NCBI GenBank assembly: GCA_037833965.1
Contig: AP031357.1
Coordinates: 14,342,001-14,406,000 of the forward strand
From: Marchantia polymorpha subsp. ruderalis
Lineage: Eukaryota > Streptophyta > Marchantiopsida > Marchantiales > Marchantiaceae
Direction of reading: 5' to 3'
Length of the DNA: 64,000 bases
Positions 27,797 through 40,500 of this stretch are shown here, one piece after another. The translations under genes were made by a program, and so were the position numbers. Numbering within the stretch: position 1 is the first letter of the stretch; each line of letters starts with the position of its first letter. The notes under the pieces were generated by a model. The model saw only the letters and a list, made by a program, of their open reading frames with translations, had not been told where the DNA came from and did not search any database.

Positions 27797-30244
27797 ATGG
27801 CGGCCGTGACGTCCTCTGCTCTCGGTCTCTGGCTCCCGTCGCTGCCCCGAGCCACCTCTGCAGGAGCCCCGGCTTGCGCCAGCCGCTCGAGGCTCAGCAG
27901 CAGCAGCGGCAGCACGAGCATTGTGGGCAAATGTGCTGCTTCCGGGAGAGGATTGTGGCGGTGTGCAGATCGCGGGGCGGATCGGTGGATTGCGCTCGGG
28001 AGGACGACGTCGGGGCCTGATTTCGTTGCGAGGGCTGGTCCGGGCGATGATGCCTCCGGGAAGACCGAGACGGAGATCGAGAACGAGAAATTTGTGGATG
28101 CGGCGGTCTCTGGCCGTGAGGGAACGGCGGCAGCCACCGTCGCTGTGCTGAGCGAGGATATGAATGCCGTGGACAAAGTGGTGGAGCTGGCCCGAGGGAC
28201 GGAGCAGGAGGCGAGTGTTGTCGGTGGCGCTCAATCCTGCATTAGTGCTGAATTGGCTGCGATCTATGCCAATTGTAGAAAATGGGAGTGGAGGGGCAAT
28301 TCGATCAATTATGTGGTCCAGGGATCTGGACCTGCTGTTCTTTTGGTTCACGGATTCGGGGCATCCATCGGCCATTGGCGCAAGTAATTGATCTCCTTCC
28401 GGCTTTCTATCGTCTTGAAGTGATTTTCAGCTCTCTCATTTCGGTGCAAAACTCAGTATTTTGGATCTGCAGACGAACATGTGAACCTCTTCGAGCCATT
28501 GGATGTTTAGGCCTGTGGGAAGAGCTGTTGAATTCTTAATTACATCGTCAATTATCGTTAACGGCATATGTCTCTTGTAAGCAGGAATATAGGAGTGCTG
28601 GCGAAGTCCAACACCGTGTACGCCATTGATCTGCTGGGATTCGGGGCTTCTGCAAAGCCCCTGAACTTCAAATACAGCATGGAGACCTGGGCTGAGGCAT
28701 GTTCTCACCCTCTCGCAAGGTCAGCTCATTGGTGTGACAGTATCAGAACGCGCAGGTCTTCTCTTGCTGTCACTATCTGTGCTGATCGCTTTCATACTTA
28801 GCTGGCAAATCCCTGAACAACTCCACTCAGTTTCCGACGGTCGTTAATTGTCATTTCTCTTTGCCTTGCAAGTTTTTGAAAGCCTGCTCAAGTGGCTCGA
28901 AATTTAACCTGATTCCTTGAGGTCGGAATGTATGCAGTACAGTAATTTGCAATCGTGAGCAAAATGCTGAGGAAAAGCATACGGTGTCACAACAAATTTT
29001 AAATTATTGCTGCTGTCAATTGAACAAATGAATCGCGTTCTTACAGATGCTGACAGATTTTCTGAAGGAAATTGTTGGATCTCCAGCTGTACTTATCGGC
29101 AACTCTATCGGCAGCTTGGCATGCTTGATCACCTCGGCAGGTTGGAGGCCCTCCTGTTAACTCGTCATTACTTTCAGCTTTGGGAGCTTGAGGAGACTGA
29201 CCTGACTGATTGATTGCGTATGTGTTTGTACGCTTCTGAAGAGTTTTTTTGACTCGATACAGAGGCACCTGCCGGATTGGTGCGAGGGACGGTGGTCATC
29301 AATTGCGCTGGAGGAATGAACAACAAAGCAGTCACAGATGACTGGCGCTTGAAACTACTCCTTCCCATTTTATGGCTGATCGATTTCATTCTCAGCATAC
29401 CCGCCCTAGCTACTCCCCTTTTCGACCGCATCAGATCACCGTAAGCTCTGAATACGAACATGTCAAGTTCTCTTTCCAACTGCGAGCCTTTGAAGTCCCA
29501 TTGAACCTCGATCCAAGACGATAATTTATTTTTCTCGTCTTGACCCCAGAGAAATATCTTATAGAATTACTCTGCCTCCGAGCTTTTTCCTTCCGCATCT
29601 TGTCAGTTACTGTAAGCACCAAGTTCTAACAATATTGTTGTCGTTTTTCTCACCTAAACAGTGACAACATCAAGTCCGTGCTACAGTCGGTCTACAACAA
29701 CAAAGACGCAGTGGATGACGAACTCGTCGAGGTGATGACACGAGTTCATGGGATACCTATACCTTGTGAATGAGCTGAATATTCTTGCTAGGCATGTGCT
29801 CCTGCCCCGAGTTTACCAAGTGAAGACCCTGAACTTATCATCAGCTTGTGGGAGAGGCTGAGTCAAACCTTTAGAGCGTTTGACGTGGACAATTGACATT
29901 GACATTGACGTTCTCTCTCGTGCTGGATCTTGCAGATAATACTCACTCCTGCGGGTGATCCAGGGGCGTTGAATGCCTTCATAACAATAAACTCTGGTCC
30001 ACCGGGGCCGAAACCTCAAACATTGTTACCTAAGATAAATCATCCTATCTTAGTCGTATGGGGCGACGATGACCCCTTCACTCCTCTTGACGGTCCTGTG
30101 GGGAAGTTTTTCAAGACACTTGCAGCTTCATCGCCAAATGTGGAGTTGAATGTGCTCCCTAATGTGGGGCACTGTCCTCATGATGACAGACCTGAACTTG
30201 TTCATGAGAAACTTCTACCGTGGTTGGCTTCCTTACCGGCATGA
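27797..30244 (+). CDS. CLD1: chlorophyll dephytylase 1 (CLD1)-like plastid alpha/beta hydrolase
   Basis: Exons: 27797-28383, 28585-28696, 29047-29140, 29263-29440, 29662-29731 and 29936-30244; phase-consistent, 449 aa. The first 60 or so residues are rich in Ser, Ala and Arg with hardly any acidic residue, as in chloroplast transit peptides. The hydrolase core has LLVHGFGASIGHW (oxyanion region), AIDLLGFGAS, the nucleophile elbow GNSIGS with Ser at about residue 253, NCAGGMNNKAV, an acid-loop region WGDDDPFTPLDGP, and the histidine in VGHCPHDDRPE at about 426. These strings match what I recall of Arabidopsis CLD1, which removes phytol from chlorophyll a during photosystem II turnover, more closely than pheophytinase. 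Intron 2 (28697-29046) starts GAG|GCATGT, a GC-AG intron, required by the conserved ETWAE|MLTDFL joint. It is head to head with the EttA-like gene. Confidence 0.92.
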
Positions 30245-30924
30245 TAGAACCTCGGGATGTGAATATTGGTGGAAGTTAAACTCTAGATTTCTCTTTCATT
30301 CGCTGGAAAGTGAACAGTTCTTCAACACAGTTAATGATTGCCACAGAATGTGATTTTCACATTTCGTAGTATCTTTGTCAAACGCCTTCATCTCGTAGAA
30401 ATAGACTACGGTTGACATCATTCTGGAGGAAAAAAATGTACTCTAAGAAACAATACTTGCTAAATGTAATATTACCTGCTTCTAGTTGCTAGTCCATTCT
30501 TTCATAATTTCAAATCCATTGAATATGCATGCTATTATCTTGGCAACATGTATACAAGCATCCATTTTCCTCAACTAAAACATTTACTCTGACCATGCAA
30601 TATCTTAATTTACCTGCTCGTCTTTCGTTACCTTGCGTAAGAATCTTATCCTCATGAGTAAGTGATACATTCACTACATGCTCTGTTCATCAATTTTGCG
30701 AAAACTGCATGCTTATAATCCTCAGAAATTGGATAAGTCAAATCCAACATCATCACAGATTTACACAACGATAAACAACATATTCTGTTCTTCCTCGTAG
30801 GAACATCTAACACAAAATTTACACCTTAAGTGAACATAGAACAAAATGAAATTACGCTGCAGACACCTCCTATCTGCATGAAAAAATGGATGACACATGA
30901 AGTTTATTGCAACATGTGGAATGC
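30245..30924. other. tail-to-tail spacer, two 3' UTRs
   Basis: AT-rich DNA between the convergent CLD1 and tRNase Z stop codons, with no frame or repeat of note. Confidence 0.6.
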
Positions 30925-33900
30925 CTATTGCTGTTCGACCACATCTTCTGCATCTTCGTCGACTGGAATCGCATCATCTTTGAAGAGCAATTTCAGCGCT
31001 GGGAGCAGCTTTGGAAGCAACGGCAAGTCTGCTAGATTGGCACTCATCATATCGAAAGCAATACAGGTCCGGTCGTTGTAGCTCTCGTTGAACACAGGAA
31101 TTTTGGGATAACGTTGACTGAAATGTGTCAAAACTGTGCGGTACGCTCCTGCTGTGATACCGGTCTCGATGGCCTCTTTGGTCATGCTGTGATTCTTAGC
31201 CACGGCTTCCTCTTCCATAGCATCATCGAATGTTGCCTGTCCACACGCCACCAAATGCCCATGTCACAAAAAAATCTCAACAAGGTGATGGATGGACTCG
31301 AGACCAACATGACAACTACTGACAAGAATGTCAAGGAAGACTATCAAGGAGCGGAGAGTAATATCAAGAGAATGAGGTCGACTGTCTCACAGAAAAGTCT
31401 CACCTCGTGTATGAGAACAGTGGCACCCCTGGAGGCCTCGACGAGGGCCCTGCACGGCCTCGTGTCCCCAGAGTACACGAGTTTCCAGCCTGGTTGGAAC
31501 CCACCGACGTCGTTGGGTCTTTTCTCAGCCACTAGGACAACTCCGAAGGCATGCGGGCAGTGAACGACTGGCACACTGACGAGATATGCGAGCCCCAGTG
31601 AAGACAGCGTGTCCTTCAGCTTCGCTCGACCGCCCTCGTCGAGGCCAGCCTGGAAGTTGAATCCCGTTTGCAGCCAGAAATTGCGAAGTTGGCCTCGTCC
31701 AGGCCGCTTCTCTGAGGGTCTGAGAAGTCCTGTAGTGGTCTTCGTTGCGCTTCCTTGACTCGCGGGACCTTCCGGAGCGCTGTCCCACGCCATGCTTGCG
31801 GCACTCTCGGCTTCGAAAGTCGTTTGAGAGCAGTCGAGGAACTCCATTCCCAGGTCCTCCAGCCTTTCATAGGCGTCCAAGTACCTCTTCAACTGCTTTG
31901 GACCGATTACGAGGATTGGTGTGAAGTTTCCTTGCTCTTCCAGCAGCTGCCTTCGCACTGATAGTATTCGGGCGAGACCAGTGTGGTGGTCGGCATGGAT
32001 GTGCGAAATCCAAACCATCTTCAAGCCCGCAACAACCTCATCCGCTGTCGTAGCCCCATACCTTCAAAGGATCCAGAGGTAGGTAAATTGTCAGCAGCTG
32101 CGAATCGTTTCGGACTCAATAAATTGAAGAAAAAGCCGATGGTTGTGGTTGGCCATCTAGGCTACTCCTCGCATGTATCACAATTTCTGTACGCAATGGT
32201 CAATACGATAACGGCTGCAGAAAGTGGGAAAAGAGATTACCTTCTTTTGAGTTGCGCATATGTACCCTCTCCGCAGTCCAGCAGCAGGCCTCCTCGATGG
32301 AAGAGATGGATGTAAATAGCACTCACATTGCGGTACTTCGACGGCTGAGAAGAGCCTGTACCTAAGAAAACCATTTCCATCTCTTCGCGACCCAACCCCA
32401 CAAGGGAGTCCGGTAAATCATCTCCCGAACTGGCTTTGGCTCCTCGTACGGGTGATGGACTCCGAGACTTCCTACTCTTCTTTTTTAGAGGAGAACGAGG
32501 ACTCTCGTCTTCTGCACGTTTCCAAAGATCTGCGAGATGCTTGGAAGCTTCGACTATCTCTGGAATATCTGTAACAAGCTGTGTCTGCACTTGCTTGATG
32601 TCAAGACGTTCCGGTATACCCGACCGATCGACACCCGATGTAGTCAGAGGACGTAACCGGTACTGCAGAGACGATCACAAAATGGCCAAACGTTAGAAAT
32701 CTGTGTGAAAACCCTCCAATGTGTTCTAAAGCAAAATGTCCAAATCCAAACATATTGAGACATGAAAGGAACTAAAACCAATGCAATACAACCACGTAAC
32801 GATGGGCCTAGAGAAAGGTGGGAAATCTACTAAGCTCTCAAGCTACAGAGTGTTCTGACTGATGGTTTCGAAATCATCCAATCCCAACTACACAAACCCT
32901 GCTAAACAGCAAGGTATTGGGATACAACTCCGATCCCTAGGACCATGCAGGTTGCAGCAGTGAGAGACAACTCATGACTCGACCTTTTTGCCTCTAACCG
33001 CACTCCAGATCAGAGGGTGTGAAACTGTCACCAAGATTGGAATCCACAAGAAAGTTACAAAAGGACTTCAGAAGCTTCCATCATACCTTCAGAAGGTTCT
33101 CGGCAGGATATATTGTCGCCAAGCTCGTACTCTCATCCTGTTCAGACGTAAGAATACATACACACTCATCGTGTGTCAGAGTGCATAGCAGAAGGACCTC
33201 ACCATGGTGGTTAGAAAAGGGGTTCCACGCACCACACAATTGACAGACTTTACAGCGTTAAATAATTAGGAACAAAACATAATTATTGATGAAGGGATGA
33301 ATATGAGAGATCTTCACTGAGCATCTGAAAGAGCGTCAGGACATACACTTAACACAAGCAATATACATGGTGTTTAAAAGATGTGAAGGCTTTCCCGACA
33401 GGGCAGGATTGTCAGCATACTTGGATGGTAGGATGGGGCAGAACTTACTTGGATGACGTCCGTAAGCATCTCGTTTTGTAGCAGCCCGGCAATCGGAAAG
33501 ACTTGTGGGCATATGTAATTCAATTTTGCCATCACTCTAGAACTTGACTTCAGCACAGGTGAGACTTTCGCCACCCTATCATGAGGAAACACACATATCC
33601 TCAGCTACATTGTTGATTGAGTACTAACAATGGAAAAGACTTATTCACTGCATCTTGTTGTCTATCATGTGAAGATCTACGAAAACGATGAAAGCAGAAA
33701 AAACTTGGCCACGAGACGACAATCACGAAGCCACGAGTGCAAGCAATGCAAGCTACATTCCCTCCAAATACATTTACGGCATTCCGGATTTTTTGTCCAG
33801 TGTACTCAAACTTGATTGACAGCAGTGAATATATAATACGGGTGAAAGATAACGAACACTTACATTCCATGTCCTGCCATCAAATGGTGTGTGCCATCAA

Positions 33901-36900
33901 ACTGGGCCATCCATTGTTGATATTCGGGCGTTTTTGTCACTGAACCGGGACTAATGTGTATAATACAAGTCACATTCTTTACATGTCCTGCGTTCCCTCC
34001 AGATGACGTAGGAGAATAAAATCGCCGAAGACCAGCTGCGGTAACTAGGGCCGATACGTGAGCAATCGTTGGGCAATCCACAACAAGACATATAGGGCCC
34101 GGGGAAGAGGGATCCATGACGTCACTCGGAGATATCTGCGTACACAATCCGCTGCATATGAATTCTCTTCACTATATGTACAAGAAAATCACTACTCCGT
34201 CTTGATTTATTCGCCCTTCTGTAAAACAGCACTATGCATTAAAGGTATGTCCAAGTGGCCAACAATAGAATTGATAAGTGATATTCCGAACTTACGACAG
34301 GCCTAGAGAGAGTCGGAAGGATCAAAGAATGCTGACTATTGATCTTTCTCTGCTTCAAATTGCGCCGACATACAGATAGCTAAAAACTATTGAAATCATT
34401 CGACTTCCACATATTCACAATAGCAGTGCACAATGCAAAGCCGATGAGCGAGTGGATCTACCTTAGTCTTCTCGTCATCAGCCATAACTTCTTTTCCTGA
34501 CTGAAGAAGACCATACTTTGGACCTGGTCGCAGACCCAGTGCTTTTGCCTTTGCAGGATCAAACTTGCCAATAACCTCTGGGAGCTCGCATATATAGACT
34601 ACGGCCACATCGTTGGGGCCTTTACGGGAATTGTTCTCTTGAGGATAAGAATTGCTAAAATCTGGCATCAGCTTCATACCTGCATTGAGCAAGTTTTCAG
34701 ATCCGCCTGCGGAACTGACAGGAGGCTCAAGACGAGGTGGCTTCTCTGCGGAAGGACTAATCGGATTGGTTTCAAAGCCCAGCTCCCATGGTTCAGCTGA
34801 TTGAAAAGTGGAGCCTTGAGCATTTGCCACGGCCTTGTCCGCAACTTGTGTATCTGCAGTGCCTTTTGGGCTTCTTTCCCGTACATCCATCACCTCTGCC
34901 CTTGTTCCAGTTCCATTTCTACCAGTCTTCAGCTTAGTAGGGCGTAAAATTACAGCTGAGATCTTTACACACTCGTCCTCAAGGAGCATGACAGTATCTT
35001 CACCTGTAGCCTGCTCTAAGTCCCCACCAAAGCTATTGGCGTGGACGACAGAAGAGTTCGGAATAAAGGTGCGCATAGCGTCGACAAGGTAATTCAAATC
35101 CGAAGGACCCCACATGTTCACCTGAAAAGGAGGTTCACTATCATTACAATTGACCCATAAGAGATTGGTTGAATCGTCAAGAGCATAAACAAGAACATAA
35201 GTACAAGGACACACCTTTACTGTAGGATTGTGCAAATCTACCCATCATCTCCCATGCTAATTCATCATTCAATGCACGTGTTTCCAGTACTCGAAATAGC
35301 GTCTATTTCCTGAAATGAGATAACAAAGGTGGCGGGAACACTGGCATTCCAATAAAATCAAACGAGTCAGATCATAGACTAATTGATCTGCTTTTCAAGA
35401 ATTACTACAGTTTTTTAAGGCTCTCCTTACCGTCATTCCATTCTCTCCGGTATTGGATAGAGTTAAGAGTAGACCTGCATCAACACAAAGACATCTGTCA
35501 AAAACAAGCGACCATGGTGGCCCTCGCTAAGGCACACGGCAATTTTGGGTAGCGAATCACAAAGTAACTTGTCAAGTACTTACCGGGTACACCACTGGTG
35601 GTTTCTGAGCAGACACGAGTGAGAAACACGTGGTCTAGCTGTACATACAAACAGTTGGTGTTATGTGTGAACTTGCCTCAATCACGTCACCGAACAGTAC
35701 AGGCACAATAACAAACATCACTTCAAAGTAATAGACCATCACCTTGAAATGAGTTAAATACAGCGCCTGAGAACTCAATACAGGTTTTCATCTATTTGGG
35801 CTGCATGAGAAATTATTTGATTCCTCCAATGCAGGTGAACGGGCTCACTTCCCTTGTTTTACCCGAGCAGTCTTTGATTGACAATATTAAAAAGTGCCAA
35901 GGAGTCCGTGCAAGAGCAAACGGTCCTAACGTAACACACCAAGCTACTTCTATAGCTGTTGTCAACTATAATTTGACTTAGATTTTAAATAGCAATCAGA
36001 GGAAGGAAAGCCCACCCTCCATTGGAAAGCTGGGCCAAGTTACATGCCTTGGATAGCTTGATTTTATGCTCAATGCAAAACCGTTGCAAACCCTACAAAA
36101 GAAACAGAATTTTTCACCTTCAGTATTCTATGTCATACATGATTACAATTAATGGCCACAAAAAAGCAAACGATTCAAAAATTGATCCGTCGTTGCGTGC
36201 AAACGTTATGACCGCTGACAGATGTAAATATGATAGAAGGCGTAGAGGTCACACCAGTTTTGTCTTGGGAAACAGCTCATCCGTTTATCACATTGTTTCT
36301 TCTCATTCAACGAGTTGATAGTAAGAAGAAAAATATCACGTGATTTACGAAGCTGATTATGTATGACTGCCCTTGGCCAAGCGTTATTCAGGTTATGTCA
36401 GATATATTTTCCAGCTCATTCCACATCATCTCAGTTGCCAATTCTGAGGGTAATTCTTAAGCCTGGCTGGTCTCAAACAACAAGGACGCCCGGTCCTAAC
36501 CTCTCCGGCATTGAAGACAATTCGACGTTTATCGAAGAAGAGAAGAACAGATGCAGACGTATCCCTCGTGTCCATTCCTGTTCCAAGAATCTGTTTGGCG
36601 AAACGATGAGTGTTAAATACTATTATATGACGTAGCAAGAGTACAATTGGATAGCACTAAACAATTGGAAAAATGGTGGCCTCCACTGTCGATAAAGAGA
36701 GAACCGACCCGATGAGTAGGTGAAGTTCATGCACAATTATCAGAATTGTCACTTTCCGGCACTTCCCCCACATAGACGAGAGTGAATGAACAAAAAGGAA
36801 AACCTCTTCCAGAGATTGACATTTGAATTGGCATGTAGATTTAAGACTTCGCAGACTGCATCCAAGGAATGATTTTCCAATGGCACTCAAAGGACCAATA

Positions 36901-37456
36901 CTGACAAACATTATGGCGTCTACGCAGTTAAAGGAGTCAATACATAGGAATTCAAACAGTAACTGTGGGACTCTGAACCTCAATTCACCTGAACGAAGCT
37001 GATAAATGTGCTCCCATGGGTTCCAGACGTACGTAATGCCAGCTGCTTGGGCTGCAGAGAGGGCCGCTTTCGATTACTGCCCTTGGGTTCCATTGCAGTC
37101 TTCGTATCCTCCTCCACGACTAACGAGGAAGATTTTCTAATTCCACGTTGCAAAACTTTGGGAATTTTCACGGCATTTGTGCAGACCCAGGGGAGAGAAA
37201 CATGCCCTCGTCCGCCGGCAGCTCGTCCTTCTAGTCCGATAAAACCCTCCAGGCGCTTTCCTTTCAGCAGCAGATGCTCACTGTTGCCCCAAAACGAGGA
37301 CCCTGTTGAGAATCGAATTGCTCCACGGCGCGAAACGTTGCAACGACTGTTAGAGCCAACAGTCCGAGGCCTGCAGAATGGAGACACAGCCAACTGCAGA
37401 TGGGATTGCAGGTGCAAGTGATGCAAGAGCGGCCGCTGCAAGGCCACGGCCGACAT
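30925..37456 (-). CDS. TRZ: tRNase Z, long form (ELAC2/TRZ3-TRZ4 type), organelle-targeted, 11 exons
   Basis: Minus-strand exons: 36989-37456, 36501-36590, 36048-36092, 35584-35638, 35431-35474, 34462-35121, 33864-34135, 33449-33575, 32241-32662, 31404-32061 and 30925-31236; phase-consistent, 1050 aa. The enzyme cuts the 3' trailer from tRNA precursors. The N-terminal half is the inactive metallo-beta-lactamase copy ([48 protein letters not shown]). The C-terminal half is catalytic: [35 protein letters not shown] with the zinc ligands at about 748-753, SGDTRPC at 925, LIHEATF, and HFSQRY with His about 985. The first ~60 residues ([17 protein letters not shown]...) are basic and hydroxylated like a mitochondrial or plastid leader. 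Long Ser/Pro/Lys-rich linkers in exons 6 and 9 make it longer than the ~900 aa I recall for plant long forms. Intron 3 has a GC donor (AAG|GCATGT). Confidence 0.93.
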
Positions 37457-37525
37457 TACCAGCTCCCGCCCTGCCAACACCCAGCGTCAATTCCCAACCC
37501 TCACCCTTCCCAAAACCCCCACCGC

Positions 37526-37547
37526 TCCCTAAACCCTTAAACCCTAG
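37526..37547 (+). promoter_or_regulatory. telo-box-like motif upstream of tRNase Z
   Basis: Two adjacent copies of the plant telo-box word (aaaccctt, aaaccctaga) lie about 70-90 bp upstream of the tRNase Z ATG. Telo-boxes are known in promoters and leaders of plant ribosome- and translation-related genes. The match is by eye. Confidence 0.45.
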
Positions 37548-40500
37548 AGACCTGCACCCCGCTCGCCCCAACGCCTATTCTTCGTCGATTGCCCACAGTA
37601 CCTCGAGCTGCGGCAGGAGCAGAGCAAATCGCCTCGCGAGCTTACGCACTCAGACTCATGCTGGTGTCCGAACTGACACTCTATCGACCGGTCCAGCGTC
37701 GCGGAGGCCGAATTCTCGGGCATCACCTGCACCCACGACCCCGACCGATCTTGCGTCGAGCCACCAGCACAAACCTGCAAGAGTTCAAATTCCTATCCAC
37801 TCCCTTCGCGGCCTTTGGATCCTTCCTGTCGGTTTCTCGGCCGGGGCACTTCCGCTGCCATTGCGGGGGAGAAGAAAGAGGAAGAAGAAGGAAGATGGAG
37901 CTCCGATGACTTTCGCCCCTTTCGCCTACGTGGCACAGTATCAAGATGCAGATGGTGGGGACCACTTGATTCCTGGCTTGCCGGTCGACCTCCGGAGTTT
38001 GACTTGCAGGCCCGGTACAAACTGTGCACCCTCAAAACTACAGTCGACCCAAGTTACGAAGTTCCGAAGTCGACCGAAGTTCGCTACCACTGTTCTGTTC
38101 TAGGGACATTGGAGCCTTCACTCATTGTTAGCTCGTTGGCTTCATCGTCATAGTCGTATGGTTCGCAAGTTGGGTGGGCAAAAAGTTCTATCCATGGAGG
38201 TGTGTGAGTTCATGGATGCAAGCTTTTATAAGCAAGGATTTGTTCATAGTTCTCAACCCTCTGATTTATAGAGCCGTCAACGCTTCTCTGTTAGTTACTA
38301 GACCAACTATGATGGACAATGTGCATGATGTTCATCGACTGAAAAGTTTAGAAGTGTAAAAATAAATATAAAGGCACTCATATTTGCGGAAGACTCGAGT
38401 CGGGAAGTACAGCTGTTTCCAGTTATCTTCATTCAGATATTTCCATACTCCCAAAAACCTTGATTTTGAAATAGGAAGGTGGTTATTCCATAAGGGATGA
38501 AAGTATCGGTAATGGATAAATATTGATGTTGAAAGGATGAAGTTAGGTTCCAATAGAATCACAATAGTAAAAAACTTGTTTTTTAGATTTTCAGATTTAA
38601 TGGTCTATTGTTACTTGATCATACTCTAAAATATCATCCACCATGATGATTGATCCGATATAGATTGCATCGCTAATTCTGTGTGTAAAGCCATGGATAA
38701 ATGTCAATCTCAATAAGTGATACTCAGGTTGACTTTTATTCCAAAAAGAACCTTTGCATACGTTTTCATAAAGTTACATGTTTATTGATAAATTTGAAAT
38801 AAACAGCTCCATACAAGTACAACGATAAAGTATAAAAAATTGGTCCCTAGGTTTATCCCTCTAGACATTGGGTATTGCTAGACTTGAAATTCTTTCCAGT
38901 TGAGCTTACTTCAGAATTCACAGGTCGGTCGGGTCCTAGTATGAGCTTTGACAAGGTGGAATTTCCATCTATCTTTAACTCTCGCTCCGATCGTTCATAA
39001 AGTGAGCTCAGCATTCAGGACGACTGCCAGTTCGAGACGGACGTACAGCTGAACTCTGCGACAGTGCCCGCGGACGATTTTCGCATGCCTTTTGATTTCA
39101 ATTGTGCCAATGCGAGATACTGAGATAGACGAGGTATAGAAGCGTCTTATATCTTATATTCCTACAATATTTCGTGGAATGTTGCTTTGCTCTATCGATA
39201 AGAAGCTTGCTCAAATTCAGAACACGAGTAATTATCGATGAAGTGAATACTAAGGATCTCACAAAAACATGGGCTTACAACATTCACATCTGTCTCGTGA
39301 CCTAGCTACAACTAAAAAAGAAAAACTGTAGAAAGCAGCTATACAAAGTTTACAACTGCCTTTGAACTTCAGGCTATAGAAGATGGTAAACAAGTTTCTA
39401 ACTAAGCTACAATCTTCGATGAGTCTCTGACCCGTCTTAAAAGCAAGCTAGAGCTTCAGGCCTGAGCTGATAACTTGGTTCATCGCTACTCCTTCACTAA
39501 AATGCATTCCACTGACTATAATACATCTGTATCTGTAGACGTGTTACAGTATTGCTCCAGATACCGCAGAACAGGACACCCTGGTATAGTCTGGCCACCA
39601 TCTACTCAGCCATCTCTGGAAGGGCACACTGACATCCACAACGCCTTAAATGGGCTTGCAACACAAACACCTTAAGAAGGTTAGAAGATTTGAGCTGAAG
39701 CGTCCAAGACATTGTTGCTTACCTTACCTCTCTCCACTTTCCTTTCCCGGATCTGAGCTGGGTTCACTGATACAAGTAGGCTACTGTCGATCAATTCACC
39801 AAGTGGACAAGTGAATCAACTTCTTATAGCTATGTGCCACACCATCAGCTTTAATGAAATATCTCTATCGAACCGAATTTAGGCCTAGTCAACATCAAGA
39901 AAACTAGACATACCGATGTTACTTCCGTTTGAGATCGTTCTCAATACCATCATGGGTAAAGTTCTTATATCTTTCAAATATCAACTAGGCATTTGGATCC
40001 AATGCATTACAAGTAGTTTGACATTCATGTATGAAAGGAAAATAAAAATGGATAGATCAAGCTAAGAAAAAATCTCAGAATTAAAAGAAATTTCATCACA
40101 AATTTATAATGCATCGATATGTCAAGACCCTTAAGCACGTGAACCATATACACACAAAGAATAGCTTGAGAAAAAAGACAGAAGTCATAGTAATAAAAGA
40201 TCATTCTTATTTACTGGAAGAGAGTGAGTAGCTTGCTAATTCACGCACTTTACGCATTCTACAGGATTTGAACCTGTGGTGAAGGTCAGGTTAACTAACT
40301 TGATACGCACTCACTGCTTGATAAGGGGCTACATATCCCTAGCAGAATACGTTGGTTATTTCTTGTTAGTTTATCAAATTCTACAATGATTTCAATCAAC
40401 AGAAAAAAGACACCTCCTACATAATCAATGTATAAATTCACAAGTCGTAATGGTACGGCTTGTAAACTGAAAAACATTATGTTGTATGCTAAAGTAAGCA

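Noticed and set aside
37378-38103. 241-codon plus-strand Pro/Ser-rich frame opposite the tRNase Z start
   Set aside because: It begins antisense to tRNase Z exon 1, is low-complexity, and has no domain; more likely promoter/leader DNA with GC bias.
40250-40330. tRNA T-arm-like hairpin (acaggatttgaacctgt, minus-strand ggttcaaatcc)
   Set aside because: The T arm is convincing, but no matching 7-bp acceptor stem, D arm or anticodon arm can be placed upstream. At best it is a remnant of an organellar tRNA (slight likeness to plastid trnW), so no tRNA is annotated.
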